From Cylindrodendrum hubeiense (taxonomy: Eukaryota > Ascomycota > Sordariomycetes > Hypocreales > Nectriaceae): 62,751 nucleotides of DNA. A program made the translations under genes and the position numbers. This document shows positions 1 through 10,253 of the stretch, one piece after another. Numbering within the stretch: position 1 is the stretch's first letter; each line of letters opens with the position of its first letter. Location of the stretch: assembly GCA_014621425.1 (NCBI GenBank), contig JAANBB010000228.1, positions 1 to 62,751 on the forward strand. Direction: 5' to 3'. The notes beneath the pieces were generated by a model that saw nothing but the letters and a program-made list of their open reading frames with translations, was not told the DNA's origin and made no database searches.

Positions 1-42
1 TCGAGCGGCCTCCTGCTCGACAATCCCGACCTGCCCTTGACC

Positions 43-1629
43 ATGACGCCCAGCGGCCAGCACACCACGCCCACGCCCCGATGGCTCACAGGCCGCAGCC
101 GCANCTGGCTGTCGCTCTCTTCATGTTCGCAGTCGCGCCTCTGGCAGTGGGCAGCATCCTCGCCGCTCCTCCAGGCAATCGCCACCCGTCTACGGACGCT
201 CCTCCGGCCGCGCCTCAGCCTGCGCTACATCGCATTCACAGGCGTGTGCCTATACGTCGCGTACTGCTTCATCACCTGGCAGCCGTTCTTCTCGTCGGCG
301 CTGCCCGCCTACACCGGCCCGCACGCCGTGGGCGCCATCGACGTCGAGGTGCCGCTGCACAAGCCGGTGCGCATCTCGGACACGCTGCTGCGGGACTCGC
401 GCGGGCCGGCCTTTGAGGTCGAGACGGTCCTCTTCACCCTCTACTATCCCACCGCCAAGACCTCGCGCTCCAAGAAGGCCCGCCACCCGTGGGTCCCGCG
501 CCCGCTGAGCCTGACGGCCGAGGGGTATGCCCGCATCGCCAACGTCGACAACTTCGTCGTCCGCCCCATCTTCACCTTTGCGCTGTGGCTGCTCGTCGGC
601 AGCGTCGGCATCCCGGCCAAGGTCGACGTGCCGCTGCTGGGCGCCGACGGCGCCGACGATGAAGACGGCGACAAGTTCCCCGTCATGGTCTTCTCCCACG
701 GCATGGCCAGCTCCCGGACAGACTACACACACTTCCTCGGCCAACTCGCCAGCCGTGGATACGTCGTCGCCGCTATTGAGCACCGGGACGGCAGCTGCCC
801 CGGATCCGTCGTCAAGATCAAGAACAAGAAGGACCGGCGAGTCGTCCTGCTCCGTGAGAGCGACCTCGAGGCCGAACCGGCCTTGACCACCGCCAAGTTG
901 AAGCAGGAGCAGCTCGCCTTCCGCGACGCCGAAATCACCGGGACCATCCGTGTTCTGCAGAGTATCAACTCGGGCCGTGGCTTCGACGATGTCTTCAAGC
1001 TCAACTCGCGCTACGAAGGCCAATCCCTCGCCGCCTGGGCCGAGCGTCTAGACTTTGATCACCTTACTATCAGCGGACACTCGTACGGCGCAACCGGCGC
1101 CCTCCAAGCCCTCAAGACGGCCAACACCACGGCCAACCCCGCCATTGGCGGCATCATCCTAGACCCGGGCAAGGAGAGCGGCCAACTCAATGACGACATC
1201 CCCGTGCCCATCCTCGTCGTGCACTCCTCGTCGTGGTCCAGCCAGCACAGCATCTTTTTCGGTCGCCCGCACTTCGATACGGTGCGCGATCTCGTCCGCG
1301 GCGTGGCCGATCGCGTCGGTGCCTCGTGGTTCCTCACCAGCCTGGGCACCGCCCACCCGAGCATCACCGACGCGCCGCTGCTGCAGCCGCTGCTGCTGGG
1401 CTGGGCCACGTCGACGACCATGCCTGTGCAGGAGGCCCTAGATGAGTACGTCAAGGTGTCGCTCGATTTCTTCAACTACCTAGAAAGGGGCGAGGCGACG
1501 GGGGTTCTGCGAGAAGAGACGACACATGAGAAATATGGCAAATGGGTCAACGACGACAGGAAGAAGAGTTTCCCAGAGGATATGGCAAAACACTGGGAGG
1601 TTCACTTCAGTCCACAACATTCAAAGTAA
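43..1629 (+). CDS. PAF-acetylhydrolase-like lipase (alpha/beta hydrolase)
   Basis: Predicted 528-residue alpha/beta hydrolase of the platelet-activating-factor acetylhydrolase isoform II type, a family that cleaves short acyl groups from phospholipids. The GHSYG nucleophile elbow puts the catalytic serine near residue 347. Candidate partners are Asp374 (in LDPG) and His438 (in GTAHPS). An upstream strand carries the FSHG oxyanion-type motif near residue 218. A hydrophobic stretch at about residues 62-78 looks like a single N-terminal membrane anchor, so the catalytic part is probably lumenal or membrane-bound. The ATG at 43 has a good ACCATGA context. The frame stays open to base 1, so an upstream start or exon outside the window is possible. 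Base 104 is N, leaving one residue unknown. Family assignment is firm; substrate is not known. Confidence 0.82.
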   Translation: MTPSGQHTTPTPRWLTGRSRXWLSLSSCSQSRLWQWAASSPLLQAIATRLRTLLRPRLSLRYIAFTGVCLYVAYCFITWQPFFSSALPAYTGPHAVGAIDVEVPLHKPVRISDTLLRDSRGPAFEVETVLFTLYYPTAKTSRSKKARHPWVPRPLSLTAEGYARIANVDNFVVRPIFTFALWLLVGSVGIPAKVDVPLLGADGADDEDGDKFPVMVFSHGMASSRTDYTHFLGQLASRGYVVAAIEHRDGSCPGSVVKIKNKKDRRVVLLRESDLEAEPALTTAKLKQEQLAFRDAEITGTIRVLQSINSGRGFDDVFKLNSRYEGQSLAAWAERLDFDHLTISGHSYGATGALQALKTANTTANPAIGGIILDPGKESGQLNDDIPVPILVVHSSSWSSQHSIFFGRPHFDTVRDLVRGVADRVGASWFLTSLGTAHPSITDAPLLQPLLLGWATSTTMPVQEALDEYVKVSLDFFNYLERGEATGVLREETTHEKYGKWVNDDRKKSFPEDMAKHWEVHFSPQHSK

Positions 1630-2242
1630 TTGGTTAGCCGGCGTCTAGGGTTTCGTGTATTATTAGAATTGCAATGTACAATTCCTTACTTCAAGAAGTC
1701 ACGTCATGTCATTGGTAAACCATTCCTCGTAGCGTATCAATCGGTCCTTGGTGTCCTCGGTGACTCACTGGGAGATACAAAAGCAGCTGCATTAATTGTG
1801 TACATGTCTGTTTGCAAACTTCTATCTCGTCTGTCTAATTCTGGGTCGTGGCTCGTGGCTCGTCCTTGTGCCTCCAATTCCCTCCACCTTCCATAAGGTA
1901 TATGCAACATTCTAACTCGGTGACCACTCAATGGAGAAACCACGCATTAAACACTCCATGTCAGCATACTCAACACGATCCTTCAATGATACCCTTTATC
2001 CCACACCGACATGCACCAAATCATATAAACGCCGCTGGCGAACTCCCCATCCCTGCTCCAGTGCTATTACCGTGTGTCCTGTAGCGCCGGCTGTTTAGAA
2101 ACATATCCACCATCATCTTACTTCCCATCACCTCGGTCTCAAGCCCCAGGCGTGCTGGCTCGCTGTTTTCCTCGTTTTCGTCGTTCCGAACGAGTCGTCT
2201 CCGAGACCTGGGTGCTGAGTGGCTTGTATTCCAACCGGGTCT
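1630..2242. other. Convergent intergenic gap, 613 bp
   Basis: This holds the 3' flanks of two convergent genes. I see no conserved ORF, RNA gene or repeat. Short AT-rich stretches near 1650-1810 are consistent with 3' UTR and polyadenylation signals. Confidence 0.5.
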
Positions 2243-5215
2243 CTATGCCGGTGATCCGGAAATCGGGTTAAGCAGCTCCCGCTCTACGGCACCGGTTAGT
2301 CCAGGACTTGACTGTGCTGGCGATCCGTGACATCCGGTAACTCGCGGCCGTGTGCGACGTTTTTGCATTGATTCCCCGTAGGGGGAAGAAAGACGGCCAA
2401 TTGAGTTAAGCGATCGTATGCGAGGTATCTCCGCCGCTTTCTCGGGGGTGTCAGTTTCGGAATTGGTCTTCGCCATCGGAAGCGAAGGAACAGTTCGGGG
2501 ATATCTCCGAGGAGGGATTGGGGGCCATGGACCCTGGCAACCTGGAAAAGAGACTGATCCAGGCGCCTCATTCTCATCGGAAGGTAGTGCAGATTTACCG
2601 GAAACGTTCGGTGGCATTATGACATCTGAGTTTGAACGAACGTTTTCTTCGACAGGAATTAACGGACTCCGAGCACTAGGCTCCTTAGATTCCTGTCTCG
2701 TTGGTCTGAGAACTTCCTGGGGTGAGTCAATCTCTGCTCTTTCTCTGATATGCCCAAATTTCGGAAGCACATCCGACACTTCCCCCTCGACTTGAGTCTT
2801 TGATGGTGTGTTCGGGCCTTCCAACTTAGAAACATTTGCGCTGAGCCATGTTTTCCATTCCACCGAACTAGCGGTCGATATGTCTCGTCGGTGCTGAATG
2901 GGAGACGGCTTGTAGCTTGGCACATCAACAAATATTGTCGCATCTCCATGACTCTGGGATACAGGTGGTGCAGGTAAGTTCTTGTGGAAGGCTGGTTTGG
3001 CATCGTCCGTCAAACACGAGTAGACACTTTCTGCGTACGTCATCCGAGGGTCTCCATCAGACTCCACGCTGCTATTCCGTCGCGTGGGGAGACTGAGAGC
3101 AGACAATGACTTCAGATACTTCGACCCGACGAATTCAGGCTGTTCTTGTTCTTCAGAGCCCATCATGCTCTCTCGCAAAGCGCGACGGTACGGACTTGCT
3201 GTGCGAAAGAGATGGTAGGCGGGGCTAGCAAAGAAGGCTGAACTCCTGTGTGTGAGTGTGGTTGGTCGTTCAAGCCGATCGCCAGCAGCGCGTCTCTTAG
3301 ACGAGGCCGATTCGCCGTTGCGCATGGTTGCTGGCGACTCGTGAGGGGTGTCTTCTGGTTTTAATATCAACTCTTCTGAAGAGCTTACGGCTTTTTCAGA
3401 GTTGGTGCATTTCTCGATAATCGAGTTACCCCCTTGGTCTCCAAAGACGTCGTCATGGGCCCGTACACACCGGATAGTAGACGACCCCCATCCCTCTCCT
3501 GGGCTGATTCTGTCCGAATCAATTCCATTCGACTTCATGTTTTGGACATTCGGATCCTTCAGTGCCTCTTCTTTCCGTTTAATGTCATCCATTCTCTTTA
3601 TGAGCGCAGAGTACACACGTTGGCTGTCAATCGCCTGCCCTGGAGAGCGCTCTTGTGGGTTTCCAATGTCCCCATGTGGGTTGACTGATCGAGGACATTT
3701 TGAAACATGAGCGCAATTTTCCTTGATAATGGAAAGGCGCTGACCTTCCCAATCGCCCACGCTCGAAACCGTATTGGTAATGGAGTTTGACCAGCTAGTG
3801 ACCCGAGATTTATCATCAGGAATCTCCTGTTCATTGCTATCGATGCTCCCAACGCTACCTTTCCGAGACCTCATCTCCTGGTTCGAAGGAATTGCATGCA
3901 ACGACGGGACATGCGAAGGTACTCGGAACATGGATGCTTCATGATGAGCCAGGTCATCTTCCAGGTGCAGGCAGCTCTCGCCATCGGATTCGCAGAGATC
4001 CGGGTCATCTTCCAGGTGCAGGCAGCTCTCGCCATCGGATTCGCAGAGATCCGGGTCATCTCCTTGAGTCTCAGAGTCTGTTGAGCTTTTGGCCCTGGAA
4101 AATAACCCTTTCAGCTTGGTTTTGAGAGTTTTTGACACCTTTCGGGCGGTTTTCCGAAGTCCAGGCTGTTTGTGGATGGATAGGCTGTGGGTGGAGAATG
4201 TCGATGACAAGGCCGTACTGTTGTTGCTGCTATTGCGTAGAGATTTGCGGAATCCCATAGAGCTCTCATTCCGCTTATTTCTCGACCTGAAGAACGCAGA
4301 TGGTTGAGACTTCAAGCTCGAACGTCCTTCCACCTGCTCCCTGAATTTCTCACGGGCCAATTGAACAGCAAGGTCATTCTCAGCGCAGCTGGCTAAGCGA
4401 GATGCCCCTGCAAAACGACGGCTCTTTAGGACGCTCAATGAAGTCGAGGGTCTTGGTGGGTGGTCCCTTGAGAGCGGATGATTCTCCTTCTGCGTGGGTG
4501 TAGAACTTGAATCGGCAGGCTGTAGGTTAACCCTCTCGGGAATCCCATTGTTGAATTGATAACCTGGGTCGAGCTGGTTGAAGTTGGAGAACATGGATTT
4601 CGACTTGCGTAATCTTCGGTACGATGAAGGCACCGAGTTGCTATCATTCTCGGGGGTGTAGCATTGTTCTGGAACTTGAAGGGAGTCGAGATAGCGTCTT
4701 GTCAGGGCGTGGGTATCAGCCTTTTTCCTGGAGTATGACAATGTCGAGGAGGGTCTATTATCCACGTTACCGAGGATACGGAGGCTCGAGGTGTCGGTAT
4801 CAGATGGCCCTGGGTGCTCAGTTGCCCTTGATGCCAATGATCTTCGCGGGCGAGCAGATGGCCCAGCGAACCGTACACTCTGCTGTCGCCCGACACTGGA
4901 AGCACTCACTGATCCATCTCCTCTGCTTCTCGTGCTCTGGTTCCGTTCTAAGCCTCGTCCCGTCGAGCTGGATGTTACATCACTTCTGTCGAGGTAAAAA
5001 CTCGTTGGGTCTCTGGGTACAGAAGCCATCTCGCGGGAGCGCCTGTTCTGGTCTCGGTGGTAAGAGAGCACGGCCGCAATGTGTGCGTCTCGTTCAGCGG
5101 CAGCGGGATCGATGGCTTCGAGAAGGTGGATAGAACTCCTGGCGATGGAGCTAGCCGACTTACTGCGACTCAGTGGACGGCGTTGTTTGTTTCGAGAGCT
5201 GTTGCGACGGAGCAT
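2243..5215 (-). CDS. Long serine-rich protein of unknown function
   Basis: A 990-residue single-exon reading frame from the ATG at 5215. The next in-frame codons upstream lack an ATG, but the frame stays open through a T-rich tract ending in AG, so a short 5' exon could be missed. The protein is rich in Ser, Arg, Pro and charged residues, largely predicted disordered, with basic Ser-rich N-terminal segments resembling phosphorylation sites. I recognise no catalytic domain and no membrane segment. Two exact 17-residue acidic, Cys-containing repeats (DDPDLCESDGES...) are encoded by a 51-bp tandem duplication at 3952-4053. The length and uninterrupted frame argue for a real gene. It could be a cytoskeletal, polarity or signalling scaffold, but nothing in the sequence decides this. 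Confidence 0.72.
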   Translation of the reverse strand: MLRRNSSRNKQRRPLSRSKSASSIARSSIHLLEAIDPAAAERDAHIAAVLSYHRDQNRRSREMASVPRDPTSFYLDRSDVTSSSTGRGLERNQSTRSRGDGSVSASSVGRQQSVRFAGPSARPRRSLASRATEHPGPSDTDTSSLRILGNVDNRPSSTLSYSRKKADTHALTRRYLDSLQVPEQCYTPENDSNSVPSSYRRLRKSKSMFSNFNQLDPGYQFNNGIPERVNLQPADSSSTPTQKENHPLSRDHPPRPSTSLSVLKSRRFAGASRLASCAENDLAVQLAREKFREQVEGRSSLKSQPSAFFRSRNKRNESSMGFRKSLRNSSNNSTALSSTFSTHSLSIHKQPGLRKTARKVSKTLKTKLKGLFSRAKSSTDSETQGDDPDLCESDGESCLHLEDDPDLCESDGESCLHLEDDLAHHEASMFRVPSHVPSLHAIPSNQEMRSRKGSVGSIDSNEQEIPDDKSRVTSWSNSITNTVSSVGDWEGQRLSIIKENCAHVSKCPRSVNPHGDIGNPQERSPGQAIDSQRVYSALIKRMDDIKRKEEALKDPNVQNMKSNGIDSDRISPGEGWGSSTIRCVRAHDDVFGDQGGNSIIEKCTNSEKAVSSSEELILKPEDTPHESPATMRNGESASSKRRAAGDRLERPTTLTHRSSAFFASPAYHLFRTASPYRRALRESMMGSEEQEQPEFVGSKYLKSLSALSLPTRRNSSVESDGDPRMTYAESVYSCLTDDAKPAFHKNLPAPPVSQSHGDATIFVDVPSYKPSPIQHRRDISTASSVEWKTWLSANVSKLEGPNTPSKTQVEGEVSDVLPKFGHIRERAEIDSPQEVLRPTRQESKEPSARSPLIPVEENVRSNSDVIMPPNVSGKSALPSDENEAPGSVSFPGCQGPWPPIPPRRYPRTVPSLPMAKTNSETDTPEKAAEIPRIRSLNSIGRLSSPYGESMQKRRTRPRVTGCHGSPAQSSPGLTGAVERELLNPISGSPA
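3952..4053. repeat. 51-bp exact tandem duplication inside CDS
   Basis: Two identical 51-bp units lie head to tail (3952-4002 and 4003-4053), followed by eight bases of a third start. The unit length keeps the frame and doubles an acidic 17-residue peptide. Identity including synonymous positions points to a recent duplication. Confidence 0.9.
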
Positions 5216-5881
5216 CTCCAACAGACGACGGTTTCCGTTGGAGAGCTTGGAATGTTGCAGTAAAAAAACACGTCAGCGAAGCGTAGTTGATTGAGATGGT
5301 GATGACCAAGTAGTGTAAATGGCAGGCGATCTCTGGTTGAAGACAAACCAACGGAGGGCCAATGCAGTTGAGCCAGGACGTATTAGAAACCAACTGCGAC
5401 ACAGAGATGAAATGATGGTCAACGGAGGAATGGCTCAAGACACCATTGATGTCCTGGTCATGGCAGGCCAGAGGCGTCATCCTCGCAAGAAGGAAGCAAC
5501 CACAGGAGCTCCGGCCTGGAAAGAGCTATATCCATCCGCTCAGCAAGTCCAACCGGTTTACCACAAGACAAGAACGTCACAGGCATAACCTCCAGCACAA
5601 AGCACCAGAGTCACGATAGTAACGAGAGTGGAGTTCATACACAAGTGTATTCTTATCAGGAGGGACAAAGTCCCTCCCTTATATGTATATAACCAATCTC
5701 AGTGCCCAAGTCAAACCACCAAGTACACGACGCAATGACGATGACGACAGGAAATGTCAGAAGTCTACGCCCTAATTCATATCAATTGTTACCCAAACGA
5801 AACCCAGCGACCGAATACCCATCCGCAATCCCAAAGAAATGCATAACCAATACACCAATGATGATGATCATGTTGATGATC
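5216..5881. other. Tandem intergenic region, 666 bp
   Basis: This lies between the stop of the serine protease and the start of the long Ser-rich gene, both on the minus strand, so it holds a 3' flank and a promoter. A minus-strand TATA-like run (TATATACATATAAGG) is at about 5678-5692 and is more than 450 bp from the next ATG. No additional gene is evident. Confidence 0.5.
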
Positions 5882-7545
5882 TTACAGGGAGATCTCCTTG
5901 AGGAACTGCTCAATCTCCTCATCGACGAGATCGTGGACCTTCTTGGAGAACTTCTCGGCCTTGTTGCCGAACTTCTTGGCAGTCTTGACAATCTTGCCAG
6001 AGACAACCTCGAAGTCCTCCTCAATGGCGACCTCGAGCTCCTCAATGGAGGAAGGGAACTCAGAAGCATCGGAGGCCTTGTAGCGACCGGCAGCAAGAAT
6101 CTTGGAGAAGTTGCTGCAGCCACCGCCGTTCCAGGCCAGCAGGTTAGGGGTATCAGCGGGGATGCCGGAGAGGGTGTTCTCGGTGGCAGTGGCAACGAGG
6201 CTCTCCTTCAGCTCCTTGGGGGTAATAGAGGCAACGGCGTACTCGGAGTCCTCAGCAGGCTGGAGAGACAGGTAGTAGGCCAGGAGACCAGCGATATGGG
6301 GGGAGGCCATTGAGGTACCGGAGATGGTGTTGACGGCGTACTTGGAGCCAATCCAGGTGGACTGGATGTTCAGGCCAGGAGCAAAGATGTCAGTGCACTT
6401 TCCGTAGTTGGAGAAGTAGGCACGCGAGTCATCGAGGGCAGAGGCGCCAACGGTGACGGGCAGATCGGCGGCAGCGGGAGAGTAGTTGCAAGCATCGGCG
6501 TTGTCGTTGCCGGCGGCGACAGCGAAGTGAAGGCCAGTGCGGACAGCAGCGTTGACTGCGGCATCGAGGGCCTGGGTCTTGCCACCGCCCAGAGACATGT
6601 TGGCAACAGAGCCCTTGAAGCCCTTGCGCTTGCCCTTCTTGGCTTCCTCAACCTGCTCAAGATGGCGGACGGCAGCGAACTCGACGCCCTTGACGACATC
6701 GGACATGGAGCCGGATCCGTTAGATCGGAGGACCTTGACGGCGTAGACCTCGGCCTTCTTGGCAACACCGTACTTCTTACCGGCGATGGTGCCGGAGCAG
6801 TGGGTGCCGTGACCGTTGCCATCCTCATCGGCATCGCCGGTAGGGATGGTGGCACCCCAGTGGGCGCGGCCATCGAAATCGACGTGCTCGGTGTTGGTGC
6901 CAGTGTCGATGACATAGGCGTCGACACCCTCACCACCTTCGGCAGTGTAGAGGTACTTGTTGAAGGTACCGAAGTTCAGGGTGTCTCGGTGGGAGATACG
7001 AGCCAGACCCCAAGGAGCCTGCTTCTCAGTCTCACCGTCGCAAGTGTCTTCGGTAATCTTATCCTGGGACTCGATGGGAAGCATGGTGTGAACGAGAGTG
7101 TCCCGCTCGATGAACTCGATCTAGGTTTGGGGTTAGCCTCGGCCGGATGGCAAGGGGAATGAGCATGACTCGGACTTACATCGGGGTGGTTCCGGACCTG
7201 CTCGATGACCGACTCGTGGAAGTGACCAGCGTAGCCCTTGAACCCGCCAATCTTGAAGGTGTGCTTCATGCCGGAGAAGGGGATGAAGTTCTCGCCAGAC
7301 TCGCTGCGCTTGCGGAGCTCAAGGCGCTCCTGCTCGCCGCCGTCGTGGATGTCAACGATCCAGTTGTGGTGGTTCGATGCAGCCGCCTCATTGACGGTGT
7401 CCTTGAACTTGATGATGTACGAGTCCGCGATGCTCTCGGCCTCGATGGAGCTGAGGATGGGAGCGGACTCGCTGTGGATGGTGCCAACGCTGAACGAGTT
7501 GGCGCTGGCCAGAGCCACCATCGAGAGGGTGAGGGCGTATCTCAT
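5882..7545 (-). CDS. Vacuolar subtilisin-like serine protease (proteinase B / cerevisin type)
   Basis: Two exons, 7545-7180 and 7120-5882, with a 59-bp GTAAGT...CTAG intron in phase 0, give 534 residues. The protein starts with a signal peptide, followed by an inhibitor I9 propeptide (about residues 42-130, including SYIIKFK) and a subtilisin S8 domain. The catalytic triad is visible: Asp194 in VIDTG, His226 in GHGTH and Ser392 in GTSMASPH, with oxyanion Asn327 in AGND. A charged helical tail of about 40 residues follows, as in fungal vacuolar proteases of the PepC/Alp2/Prb1 group. These act in vacuolar protein turnover and autophagy, and orthologues in other moulds are known allergens. The start was chosen because the signal peptide follows directly. 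Nothing suggests an inactive copy. Confidence 0.93.
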
Positions 7546-10253
7546 GATGACGAAACCGCGCGTGCGAGACGATAGAGCTGAAAGGGTTCTGGGATGGTCT
7601 GCCTGCGACCGAAAAGTACAGAGAAACAAGCGTGTGCTCTACAACCCTCTAAGACGATGGGATTGGGAGAGGGCGATGCGGTGGATGATGCAGATGATGG
7701 ATGAGGGGTGAGATGATGGAGAAGGAAGAGAGAGAGGATGGCGAGCGACCTGGGGTAGATAAACGGAAGGAGCACAGGCGTGCGACAGCTCCGGTGTTGC
7801 CTCAGCGGGCTAACGCGGGTCACTGCGGGCGAGAGGTGTGACGCACCCAGCCGCTGGGGTAGGCGATAACAGAGGTGGCTGAGAGCCCAAAGCGGTTTAG
7901 CGGCGCCAGGGCCACCCAATCCTGTGACGCACTCGGTTCCCAGGGCGATGCGATAACGGCAGCCGCTGGATCCCAGGTACCTCGGAGCTCCCATGACGCT
8001 CCGTGCGATCGACGGCAGGCTGGCACGGTACGCCATGCGCCCGCCGAGCGAGTCACGGCTCTCGGTTGCCTTGCCCCCCAACAAACAGGAACAAGCGCCA
8101 GGGCCCAAACGTTAACGGACAGACACAATGAGCCATTTGCCTTGCTGAGCACGCGAACGAACCCTACCAAAGCGGTGACCAAAGGCTACTGGTAGCTCCC
8201 CGGGGCATGGAATACGGCAGCGGAAGGCCAAGGGCTGATTGTCTCATTCCCCGCTCGGCTGACGCCGCCGTTCCCGGCCAGCCCAGGTCGCCTCTGGCCG
8301 GTTCTGGGCTACCGAGTGAGGCGCTGTGGTTTCCAGGGCCTGCGCTCGGGCTTACCTCCCAGTGTCTAGCACATGAGGTGCCTGGCTTGGAACCATGAGC
8401 GAGGCAAGCACCGTGTGCAGGAAGCCCGCGGGGGTACATGCACTGTCTGGCGGCCGTCATGGCGCAAGTATCCTGCTCGCCGCAGGCAAAGGTCCCCACA
8501 CCATGGAGAGCTCCAGCAAGGTGCCTCATTACCTACAGTGTACAGCCAGCCTAGAGCCCTGCTTGGTAAGGCAGGTAGGTACCGCCAACCCAACAGAGTT
8601 AACACTGCACCCAGGAGTTCCCAGTGTGTGCAGTGTCAGAATGCGGGGGCGCCACGGCTCGCAGGCTCCGATTGGCCCCACTGACCGCAATCCACCTGAT
8701 CCATCAAGTCAGACGACGTCCCTGGCACGTGCCTGATGTTGCAAGCCAGGCCAGCGTCTCACTCTCGGGCCCCCAAGACACTGCCCTGGACGGATCCTTG
8801 GCGGAAGCAGCAAGCTACCCAGGCTACCCAGGCTAAGCTCGCCTCAATCAATGAATCACTCCAAGGAATGAATCCGCAGTTCGGAAAACGTCATGACCTC
8901 GACAGCTCAGCATCCCTTGCCTCCCGCAGCTTGCAGCCTGCAGCTCGGTTCCGTCTCCGTCAATCCATGCTAGAGCAAGGCACTTCCGCGGGAGAGTGTT
9001 GGGGGAGATACGCACCGTGCTCCGTCATAGACCATTTTGGGCCCAGCCACGCCCCGTCCCAAGCCAAGCTTGCCCGCCGCTCACTCTGTCTCAAGGTAGC
9101 TTTATCTGGTCCGATAACGCCATCATGCGCTGGTCGTCGCTCATTCCAGACGCCTGACTCCGCACTCTCAAGGTACCATCGTCTTGCCTGATTAGATAGG
9201 CAGGTAGATACGGGCATCCGTATCTCTCGCTGTAAGCACGGCTGAGGAACTATTACGATATCAAAGAGGGGTAATTAAGCCTCGGATGAGAAAGGCGATC
9301 CCGAGTGGCGACATAGACGTGTGTACTGTTCTAGACAGGCCGATCCAACCTGTCTCCCATTGTGAAGGAGAGACTCAAGGCCGGCTTCAACTAAGTTCTG
9401 CTCCATTGCCTCAACCTTCATAATTCCTCGGCCGTTCCCCGTTGCACCGTTTCGGAGGCGTCCTTTGTTTCTCTTTCCGTAAACGTACACATTGTGCATC
9501 TTGGTTTCCATTCTAACGCAAAGCAACGTTGTCTCCAATTGTCATGATTCATGTCGCGCCATCCTCATGCAGCCCCAATACTCATCCACTTACCCTACAC
9601 CCCTCGTTCCGAATGCCCATCGAGCTTGGCCATGCAAGGCTGAGCAGGGATGGGGGCTACAATTGGGGAGAAATCCGTGTAAAGACGAAATAATCCCAGG
9701 CCTTCGAAATGGATATATCTCGCGTGTGTCCTGCTTTTATCCCTCACTGGCAGGTTGGAGTTGCGCGGTGCCAAGCATGGGCACACGCGCACACGGGCAG
9801 AGGGAGACATGTCACTCAGTCTCCCTAACTCGAGTTCCCAAATGCCACCACTCAGCCCACAGCCCACCAGCCCCAGGCGGGGCCACCCCTTGGGACAGGG
9901 CTAAGCCACACCTCCAAGGCTGACCGACCGTGACGAGTTGGTAACGGACACAACCACTTTGGCCAGGCTCCAGTTCACCAGTCGCTTGAGACACTCTCAT
10001 CTTGTTGCCAACATCGTGTGCACACTCACGGCGTTTGAATCCAGACAACCCTCGAACCTCCTCGACTCCGCCGTATTCTTTCCGCCGACCCCTGACCTGC
10101 GATTGTCGATTTGCCCCAGCTTCATGCGCCCCGCGCTCGTAGCTCTAACCAGCTTGAGATCTCGCCTTTCGATGCCGACTGCGACTGATAACTGCCTGGA
10201 CCCTTGATGGGCTCTGGGAGGGTGGTTTTTTGGAATGAACCCCTGGCTCCACA
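7546..10253. other. Divergent promoter region, 2.7 kb
   Basis: This separates the protease (minus) from the BEACH gene (plus) and must contain both promoters and leaders. No ORF here has a recognisable domain or coding-like composition. A short exact tandem of GCTACCCAG occurs at about 8814-8833. The last 300 bp before 10254 are pyrimidine-rich on the plus strand, as expected for the BEACH gene leader. The rest shows nothing I can name. Confidence 0.45.

Noticed and set aside
250..1023. 257-codon minus-strand ORF opposite the PAF-acetylhydrolase-like gene
   Set aside because: Composition mirrors the sense gene in a GC-rich coding region; no domain, so a shadow frame.
5702..6313. 203-codon plus-strand ORF, and 6527-7162, opposite the vacuolar protease
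   Set aside because: Antisense shadows of the subtilisin exon, which carries clear catalytic motifs.
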